Below, in pieces: positions 1 through 5,504 of a stretch of DNA of 5,504 nt; positions within the stretch are counted from its first letter, which is position 1; each line of letters starts with the position of its first letter. The notes under the pieces are model-generated. The model was not told the DNA's origin, did no database searches, and saw only the letters and a program-made list of their open reading frames with translations. Both the position numbers and the translations under genes were made by a program. The stretch comes from UBA8437 sp003445035. Lineage in GTDB: Bacteria; Planctomycetota; Planctomycetia; Planctomycetales; Planctomycetaceae. Location of the stretch: NCBI GenBank assembly GCA_937901285.1, contig CALCHI010000575.1:1-5504 (forward strand), written 5' to 3'.

Positions 1-542
1 CCAAGATCTGCAAGGTGGCCCCGCGCACCGTCAGCAAGTGGTTTGATTCAGGCCGTTTGCGAGGGTACCGCATCCCAGGTTCGCAGGACCGCAGGATCCC
101 CCGCGAGCATCTCATCCGCTTCCTCAAGGAGCACGGGATGCCGCTGGGAGAACTCGAAGACGAGGCGATGGGCAAAGTGCTGCTCGTCGGCGTCGACCCG
201 ACCATCCGGGCCGGAGTTGTCGACATGCTCGACAGCGACGACTACAAGGTGGATTCCGCGATGAGCGGTTTCGAGGCCGGCATCCAGGCCGAATCGCTGC
301 ATCCGGACTGCGTGATCGTCGACTTCGGAATGGGCCGCTCAGAGGCCCTGATGATCGCCCAGAACCTTCGCAAGAACGGCGAGTACAGCGAGACGGTCTT
401 GATCGCCTTGCTGACCGACGATGACAACGCGAGTGGTTTCGACCGGACGATCTTCAACGAGACGTTCCGGAAGCCATTCGATACCGGATTGCTTGCAGAA
501 CGCGTCCGCACTCTGATCAGCCGCAAGAAGCAGCTGGCCTAG
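1..542 (+). CDS. Helix-turn-helix DNA-binding protein with C-terminal atypical receiver domain (5' truncated)
   Basis: The reading frame is open from base 3 to the TAG at 540-542. It enters the window with K-I-C-K-V-A-P-R-T-V-S-K-W, the middle of an excisionase/MerR/BldC-like helix-turn-helix, so the true start lies upstream and the GTG at 15 is only an internal valine. The recognition helix region (about 3-75) is followed by a basic wing-like segment (GYRIPGSQDRRIPREHL) that ends near 140. A short acidic linker leads to a CheY-like receiver fold at about 168-527. Receiver landmarks are the beta1 strand KVLLVGVDP, the candidate phosphoacceptor Asp in VIVDF (codon 321-323), and the conserved Lys in FRKPF (codon 471-473). 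The acidic pair that normally follows beta1 is Gly-Val here (189-194), so Mg2+ binding and phosphorylation are doubtful. The protein is probably a cytoplasmic transcription regulator; its targets are unknown. The fold is fairly sure, the signalling mode is not. Confidence 0.85.
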   Translation, partial: KICKVAPRTVSKWFDSGRLRGYRIPGSQDRRIPREHLIRFLKEHGMPLGELEDEAMGKVLLVGVDPTIRAGVVDMLDSDDYKVDSAMSGFEAGIQAESLHPDCVIVDFGMGRSEALMIAQNLRKNGEYSETVLIALLTDDDNASGFDRTIFNETFRKPFDTGLLAERVRTLISRKKQLA

Positions 543-655
543 AGCTGGACAACCGGGAAGGGCTCCACGGAAGAAACCCGCAGACACACGGCCCCAGGGA
601 TGAATTGACCGGCCATCGACCCCGGCCGTCCGAGAAGACGCGGTTTCAACCAGAG
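543..655 (+). other. 3' untranslated region of the regulator gene
   Basis: This stretch lies between the regulator stop codon and its terminator. No credible coding frame is visible. A short GC hairpin can form from two self-complementary CCGGCC blocks at 609-614 and 622-627 with a 7-base loop. I see no further signal and assign it no function. Confidence 0.4.
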
Positions 656-693
656 GGAATGCCCGGCCAGGATGGCCGGGCATTCCTTTTTTT
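656..693 (+). terminator. Strong intrinsic (Rho-independent) terminator
   Basis: A perfect 13-bp inverted repeat, left arm 656-668 and right arm 674-686, flanks a 5-base loop (AGGAT). It is followed directly by seven T residues (687-693). The stem core is GCCCGGCC/GGCCGGGC. The T-tract is on the + side only and no matching A-tract precedes the left arm, so it ends transcription coming from the regulator gene, whose stop codon is about 114 bases upstream. It should separate that gene from the run of genes starting at 765. Confidence 0.92.
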
Positions 694-704
694 CGTACTC
701 CCGG

Positions 705-735
705 TTGGCGATCCCGCCGACGAGCACCGTAGAGT
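705..735 (+). promoter_or_regulatory. Weak candidate promoter for the glycosyltransferase gene
   Basis: TTGGCG (705-710) and TAGAGT (730-735) resemble sigma70 -35 and -10 boxes with a 19-base spacer, which is longer than ideal. The position, after the terminator and about 30 bases before the ATG at 765, is where a promoter is needed. The box match itself is poor and could be chance; planctomycete promoters are not well defined. Confidence 0.22.
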
Positions 736-764
736 GACTAGAGATCCTCCTGGCCGTCCCGCCT

Positions 765-2522
765 ATGCCCGACCCCGCCCTTCCACCGTCCACTCTCGAA
801 TCCACCGATGTCTCGTGGCGCGTCCGTTTGGCGGTGGCGGCCCTGGCGGTGCTGGGCCTGCTGGGAGTGGTTTCCAACCTGGACGCTGCCGGTGACTATC
901 CCGGCCTGGGCGAAGGGCCGGGTTTGACCGTTGACGAGATGTTCAACGTCTCCGAGGGGTTCCGGTTGGTCGAGGCGGCCCGCTTCTGGTTCCTGGGCGA
1001 GTTGAGCTGGCAACAGATCTTTGGCCAGCAGGAGGACCTGCTGGCGGCGGCACCTGCGGGTTACCACCTGGCCGACCATCCACCATTGGGCCGGGTGGCC
1101 CTGGGACTGGCCCACGCGACGGTCACCGCCCTGGTCGCTCCGACCCACTCGGAAGCGACCCCGTTGGCACCAACGGCCGCCCGGTTCGGATCGGCGATCG
1201 CCTTCGCCTGGCTGGTCTACCTGGTGGGCCGGACCACCGCCGGCTGGTACGGCTCCGTCGCCGGATTTTCGGCAGCCACCTCGCTGTTGCTGATGCCACG
1301 CCTGGTCGCCCACGCCCATCTCGCTTCACTGGAAATGATGATCACCCTCGCCTACACCGCGTCGGTGCTGTCACTGGCTGACCGCTGGGCCTCCGGCTCT
1401 GAAGCCCCACGCGCTCGCCAGGCGGTGGTCCCCGGGCTGCTGCTGGGACTGGCGCTGCTGACGAAGATCCAGGCCATCCTGCTGGTTCCGGCGGTCGTCG
1501 CGTGGTCCCTGTGCAAATTCCGCACGCGGGCCATTCGGCCCCTGTTGTGCTGGACGGCGATCGGCGGCGCGGTGTTTTTTGTCGGCTGGCCCTGGCTGTG
1601 GCTCGATCCACTGGATCACCTGGTCGAATACTTCGCCCGAACCACCGAACGGGCACAACTGTCGGTCTATTACCTGGGCGACAAGACCCCCGACACCGAC
1701 GTCCCCTGGCACTACCCCCTGGTGCTGTTTGGCGTGACGGTCCCCCTGGGCCTGCACGCCCTGGCGGCCTGCGGGCTGGTCTTCCGCAATCGCCCATGGT
1801 GGCACGATCCCCGGGCTGTGCTGCTGGTCACCGGCATCGCCTTTCCGCTGCAGGTGTTCATGACACCGGGCGTGGCCGTCTACGACGGCACTCGACTGTT
1901 TCTGGTCGTGTTTCCGCTGTGGGCCGTGCTGATCGGCCGCGGCACGATGATCCTTTCCGAATGGATCTCGCAACGCCGGGGCAAGCTGGTCCGAGCCACC
2001 GCCTGGCTGTTGCCTGCTGCGATTCTGCTCTCTGCCAGTTGGGGCCTGGTCGCCACCCACCCCTGCGGCCTCTCGTATTACAACATCGCCGTGGGTGGGC
2101 CTGAGGGTGCCGAATCGCTGGGATTCGAACCCACCTACTGGGGCGACAGCCTGACCCGCGAATTCCTGGTCGAAGTGGCCGAGCAGGTTCCCGAGGGCGA
2201 AACGATCGCGGTGTTTCCGTCGTTGCACCCCCTGCAATGGCCCACGTTCACCAAGCACGCCCGGGTCTGGGATCACACACCCAGGCGACTGGCTCTCTAC
2301 GGCACACCCGACGCGGCCGAAGCCAGCTGGGTGATGATCTTTCGACGCAAGGCCGATTTGCCCGAACACCTCCGCAACGATCCTCCGGATACGAGACGTG
2401 TGTGCGAAGTCCGCCGAGCGGGGGTGCTGCTCGCGGCGCTGTATCACCGAGACACACCTCAGAATCCGTCTGCCGAACTCCGCAAGCCCCGCCCGGACAC
2501 CTATACTGAAGCCAACCCCTGA
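765..2522 (+). CDS. GT39-like polytopic membrane glycosyltransferase (ArnT/PMT type)
   Basis: This encodes 585 residues in a protein resembling the GT-C fold glycosyltransferases of family 39, which move a sugar from a polyprenyl-phosphate donor to protein or lipid on the outer face of the cytoplasmic membrane. After a short N-tail and a first membrane helix (about 20-37) comes the first extracytoplasmic loop with the acidic motif LTVDEMFN (Asp57-Glu58), the expected catalytic site of the family, then DHPPLGR (104-110). Roughly ten further hydrophobic segments follow (about 109-126, 139-156, 163-205, 218-250, 258-280, 318-340, 351-366, 376-397, 409-430). TKIQAILLVP (233-242) and YDGTRLF with a following proline (373-384) are also family-like. 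The soluble C-terminal part (about 431-585) carries GGPEGAESLGFEPTYWGDS, typical of bacterial GT39 relatives. The start is the ATG at 765; no Shine-Dalgarno site is visible before it. Substrate and acceptor cannot be told from sequence. Confidence 0.85.
   Translation: MPDPALPPSTLESTDVSWRVRLAVAALAVLGLLGVVSNLDAAGDYPGLGEGPGLTVDEMFNVSEGFRLVEAARFWFLGELSWQQIFGQQEDLLAAAPAGYHLADHPPLGRVALGLAHATVTALVAPTHSEATPLAPTAARFGSAIAFAWLVYLVGRTTAGWYGSVAGFSAATSLLLMPRLVAHAHLASLEMMITLAYTASVLSLADRWASGSEAPRARQAVVPGLLLGLALLTKIQAILLVPAVVAWSLCKFRTRAIRPLLCWTAIGGAVFFVGWPWLWLDPLDHLVEYFARTTERAQLSVYYLGDKTPDTDVPWHYPLVLFGVTVPLGLHALAACGLVFRNRPWWHDPRAVLLVTGIAFPLQVFMTPGVAVYDGTRLFLVVFPLWAVLIGRGTMILSEWISQRRGKLVRATAWLLPAAILLSASWGLVATHPCGLSYYNIAVGGPEGAESLGFEPTYWGDSLTREFLVEVAEQVPEGETIAVFPSLHPLQWPTFTKHARVWDHTPRRLALYGTPDAAEASWVMIFRRKADLPEHLRNDPPDTRRVCEVRRAGVLLAALYHRDTPQNPSAELRKPRPDTYTEANP
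2479..2507 (+). promoter_or_regulatory. Candidate internal promoter for moaC
   Basis: TATACT (2502-2507) matches the -10 consensus at five of six bases and stands out in this GC-rich sequence. The hexamer TCCGCA (2479-2484) lies exactly 17 bases upstream but matches the -35 consensus at only three positions. It sits in the last codons of the glycosyltransferase gene and would give moaC a leader of about 43 bases. It could serve moaC and the two genes after it, alone or in addition to read-through. Confidence 0.33.
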
Positions 2523-2556
2523 TCCCGTCCTCACCACCGACCCGAACCCGACACCC

Positions 2557-3051
<495 letters not shown>

Positions 3052-3054
3052 AGG

Positions 3055-4758
3055 GTGCTGGCCGGACCGATCTTCACCCGTGAGGCGACCACTGCCCCCC
3101 GCCAGCTGCGGCACTTCCTGGTCCGCGCCGGTTACGTCGCTGCACTGTTCGTTCTGATGTACACCGCCGACCAGGCGGTGTTCGGCTGGCAGCAGGTTCG
3201 CAACATCGGCGACACGGCCCGCTTTGGCGGCCTGCTGTTTGAGATCTTCTCGTTGGTCCAGCTGCCGCTGGTGCTGTTCTTCGCGTTGATCTTCTGTGCC
3301 GGTAGCATCGCCCAGGAAAAGGACCGCCGCACGCTTCTGCTGCTGCTGATGTCCGACCTGACCTCCCGCGAACTCGTCCTCGGCAAACTCGGCTCCAGCC
3401 TGCTGATCGTCATGGTGCTGCTGGGCGTCTCGGTCCCGGTGTTTTTTCTGGTGCACCTGCTGGGCGGAGTCAGCTGGGAACAGATCGCCTGGGTCCTGGC
3501 ACTGTGCGTGGCGGTGGCGGTGGCGGCTGGCAGCTGGGGGGCGATGGTCGCATTCTGGAGAGAGAAGACATTCCAGACGCTGGCCATCGGCGTTCTGGGC
3601 GTTGTCGGCTTCCTGGGGATCGTCGAAGCGACCCGGGCCCTGGTCGGTGACCAGACCTGGGTGTCGGCCCTGAATCCCTTCCGAACGCTGCTGACGGTCC
3701 TGGACCCCTTCGCCCGCGACCGCGATCCCGTCGCGCTGAGATCGGTCGTCTCTCTTTCGGGACTGGGACTGGTCCTGATCTCCGTCACGGTGTGGCGGCT
3801 GCGAATCTGGAACCCATCGCGGGTGACCTACGTGCAGCCCGAGGAGGAGACCGACGACGCATCGGGCGAGACGCGGGTGCGACACCGCCGGATCTGGTCC
3901 AATCCGGTCATCTGGCGCGAAATCCGTACCCGGGCCTATGGTCGCAAGGTCCAGCTGATCAAGGCGGCCTACCTGCTGCTGGCCACGGCGGTGGTGTACC
4001 TGGTCACCGTTGCCACCGGCGACGGCCTGGTCCTGAACATCATCTCTCCCGGCGGGCTGGCGGTGGTCGGCTTGTCACTGCTGAGCCTGTTGCTGATCAA
4101 CGCCCAGGCGGTCACCGCACTGACCAGCGAACGCGACGGTAAGACGCTGGACCTGCTGCTGGCCACCGACATTTCGGCCAAGGAGTTCATCTACGGCAAG
4201 CTGGGCGGGATCGCCTGGAACACCCGCGAGTTGATCGTGGTGCCATTGGCACTGGCCGGATGGCAGGCGATGATCGGAGCGATCCTCTGGGAAGACTTTG
4301 TCTACCTGCTGGTGGGGTTCTCGATGCTGTCCGTCTTCGCCGCGATGCTCGGATTGCACTCGGGACTGACCTTCGAAGCCTCCCGGTTGGCAATCGGCAA
4401 CAGCCTGGGAACGCTGTTCTTCCTGTTCATCGGGATCTTCGTGTTCCTGATGCTGCTGGTCGAAGCCAGCGGCTCATTTGCGTCGCAGTTGCTGAGCTTC
4501 ATCGTGTTCATCGGACTGGGGGGCATCGGACTCTGGGCCAGCCTGACCCACAAGAACCCTTCACCGGCACTGACCCTGGCAGCCGGCTGGCTGCCGTTTG
4601 TGACCTTTTACAGTATCACCGAGTTCCTGCGTGAGGGGACGCTCAGCGTCTGCCTGGCGATCGTGGCCGTCTACGGCTTCACGTCGCTGGCGATGCTGGT
4701 CCCGGCTGTCAGCGCCTTCGACGTGGCGCTGGGGCGGACGACAGGAGACCGGGGCTAG
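3055..4758 (+). CDS. ABC-2-type transporter permease, two fused homologous halves
   Basis: The 567-residue integral membrane protein resembles ABC-2 permeases (NatB/GldF-like), which form the membrane channel of ABC exporters and need a partner ATPase. The family's cytoplasmic motif E-(K/R)-x-x-x-T-L-x-L-L-L ... E-x-x-x-G-K appears twice, at residues 88-113 (EKD...GKLG) and 359-384 (ERD...GKLG), with 13 of 26 positions identical by my ungapped alignment. Each half also begins with P-(I/V)-(F/I)-x-R-E (residues 5-10 and 284-289). Hydrophobic segments fall at about 22-40, 61-83, 114-134, 143-166, 175-193 and 232-247 in half one, and 302-320, 334-355, 391-411, 415-436, 449-471, 476-497 and 531-553 in half two. 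A charged linker (about 250-282) joins them. The GTG start is supported by GGAGG 8 bases upstream. No ATPase gene is visible, so the transported substrate is unknown. A membrane protein of another role with the same fold is possible. Confidence 0.82.
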   Translation: MLAGPIFTREATTAPRQLRHFLVRAGYVAALFVLMYTADQAVFGWQQVRNIGDTARFGGLLFEIFSLVQLPLVLFFALIFCAGSIAQEKDRRTLLLLLMSDLTSRELVLGKLGSSLLIVMVLLGVSVPVFFLVHLLGGVSWEQIAWVLALCVAVAVAAGSWGAMVAFWREKTFQTLAIGVLGVVGFLGIVEATRALVGDQTWVSALNPFRTLLTVLDPFARDRDPVALRSVVSLSGLGLVLISVTVWRLRIWNPSRVTYVQPEEETDDASGETRVRHRRIWSNPVIWREIRTRAYGRKVQLIKAAYLLLATAVVYLVTVATGDGLVLNIISPGGLAVVGLSLLSLLLINAQAVTALTSERDGKTLDLLLATDISAKEFIYGKLGGIAWNTRELIVVPLALAGWQAMIGAILWEDFVYLLVGFSMLSVFAAMLGLHSGLTFEASRLAIGNSLGTLFFLFIGIFVFLMLLVEASGSFASQLLSFIVFIGLGGIGLWASLTHKNPSPALTLAAGWLPFVTFYSITEFLREGTLSVCLAIVAVYGFTSLAMLVPAVSAFDVALGRTTGDRG

Positions 4759-4790
4759 CCACACCTGGCGAAGAAACGGGATGGACAGAG

Positions 4791-5504
4791 GTGTCTGCGG
4801 CGGAAACCTGGTTGCCCGCGATCCTGGCGATGGCCGGACTGGTCCTGGCCAGTGGGTTCTTCTCGTCCAGCGAGACCGCCCTGTTCTATCTTTCGCGAGA
4901 CGACCTGATCGCGTTTCGGGTCGGACGGCGGCGTCAGAGGATGGTGGCCGACCTGCTGGCCGACCCGGATCGCCTGTTGACAGCCGTAATTTTCTGGAAC
5001 CTGCTGATCAACCTGACCTATTTCGCGATCAGCGTCGTCCTGGCACGGCACATCGGCCGCGACAGCACTGCAACCGCCACGATGATCCCGCTGGTCAGCC
5101 TGGTTGGCATCATTCTCTTTGGAGAGGTCATCCCCAAGAGCGTGGCGGTTGTCTTTCGCCGCCGCCTGGCCACCGTGGTGGTGTGGCCGCTGTCGGCCGC
5201 CGTCCGGATCTTCGACCCGATCGCTCCGGTGTTCCGGTCCACCACCGATTTCCTGTTCAGGGTCTTCTGGCCGCACGTGACCGTCGAACCGGCACTCGAA
5301 GCCGAGGACCTCGAGCAGGCCATCGAGAATTCGATTGGCACCACCGAGATCTTCCGGCAGGAACGACAGGTCCTGCACAATATCGTCGATCTCGGTGAGA
5401 TTTCCGTCGAGGAGGTCATGAGACCGCGGGGCACGTGGAGCACCCTGCCGCTACCGATCCACCTCGAAGACCTCGACGCCCAGGCCATCGACGCCGGATT
5501 CGTC
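4791..5504 (+). CDS. CNNM/CorC-family (DUF21 plus CBS) membrane protein, 3' truncated
   Basis: The frame is open from the GTG at 4791 to the window edge, giving the first 238 residues. The family (HlyC/CorC, CNNM, formerly labelled hemolysins) comprises inner-membrane proteins linked to Mg2+/Co2+ export or resistance. Hallmarks seen are the first helix (about 8-22) running into FFSSSETALF (23-32), a second hydrophobic stretch with NLLIN (70-74), and a third ending in LFGEVIPKS (109-117). A fourth segment lies at about 127-140, followed by an amphipathic region and VLHNIVDLGEISVEEVMRPR (194-213), which leads into the CBS pair. Most of the CBS pair, and any C-terminal CorC domain, lies beyond the window. 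The GTG was chosen because it places the Ser-Glu-Thr motif at the usual distance from the N-terminus and no ATG, GTG or TTG occurs in this frame for at least 50 bases upstream. The ribosome site is weak (GGGA at 4778-4781). The gene follows the permease by 32 bases. Confidence 0.92.
   Translation, partial: MSAAETWLPAILAMAGLVLASGFFSSSETALFYLSRDDLIAFRVGRRRQRMVADLLADPDRLLTAVIFWNLLINLTYFAISVVLARHIGRDSTATATMIPLVSLVGIILFGEVIPKSVAVVFRRRLATVVVWPLSAAVRIFDPIAPVFRSTTDFLFRVFWPHVTVEPALEAEDLEQAIENSIGTTEIFRQERQVLHNIVDLGEISVEEVMRPRGTWSTLPLPIHLEDLDAQAIDAGFV

Noticed and set aside
609..627. Two CCGGCC palindromes 7 bases apart, a possible operator or hairpin
   Set aside because: Six-base GC palindromes are frequent in this composition and there is no T-tract or other context; it is mentioned only as part of the 3' untranslated region.
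605..895. A 96-codon + strand frame between the regulator and the glycosyltransferase
   Set aside because: It runs straight through the terminator and into the glycosyltransferase gene in another frame, and has no ribosome site or protein-like character.
2398..2556. An upstream GTG start that would extend MoaC by 53 residues
   Set aside because: The extra residues overlap the glycosyltransferase frame, have no MoaC similarity, and make the protein longer than the family norm; the ATG at 2557 fits exactly.
3508..3525. Three tandem copies of GTGGCG, a possible slippage repeat
   Set aside because: It encodes Val-Ala repeats in a membrane helix, and three hexamers are too few to suggest phase variation; any slip by one unit would keep the frame.
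4631..5398. A 255-codon + strand frame overlapping the permease end and the CNNM gene
   Set aside because: It is out of frame with both recognisable genes; its product is rich in Arg, Gly and Pro with no hydrophobic segments, while the frame from 4791 shows the full CNNM signature.

Overview
The window is a GC-rich stretch of bacterial chromosome with every recognisable gene on the + strand. Gene content and style suggest a member of the Planctomycetota (Pirellulales-like). The pointers are a helix-turn-helix protein carrying a C-terminal receiver domain, a GT39-type membrane glycosyltransferase, a double-length ABC-2-type permease, and mostly weak or absent Shine-Dalgarno sites. The phylum assignment is an inference from protein style, not from a marker gene.

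Layout: (1) Positions 1-542 hold the 3' part of a gene for a DNA-binding protein with an N-terminal excisionase/MerR-like helix-turn-helix and an atypical receiver domain; its start lies before the window. (2) Positions 543-764 are intergenic and contain a strong intrinsic terminator at 656-693 followed by a weak candidate promoter. (3) Positions 765-2522 encode a polytopic GT39-like glycosyltransferase. (4) Positions 2557-3051 encode MoaC of molybdenum cofactor synthesis, with a possible promoter inside the end of the previous gene. (5) Positions 3055-4758 encode an ABC-2-type permease made of two homologous halves; it has a GTG start and a good ribosome binding site lying inside the end of moaC. 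(6) From 4791 to the window edge runs the 5' part of a CNNM/CorC-family membrane protein, cut off as its CBS region begins.

Genes 3 to 6 are separated by 34, 3 and 32 bases, point the same way, and follow a terminator, so they may form one transcription unit. They do not form an obvious pathway: cell-surface glycosylation, cofactor synthesis, an ABC permease without its ATPase in view, and a probable divalent-cation transporter. I see no mobile element, CRISPR array, tRNA or rRNA, and nothing I could honestly call a new system. The points most worth a second look are the receiver domain lacking its metal-binding acidic pair, the internal duplication of the permease, and the tight moaC-permease coupling.
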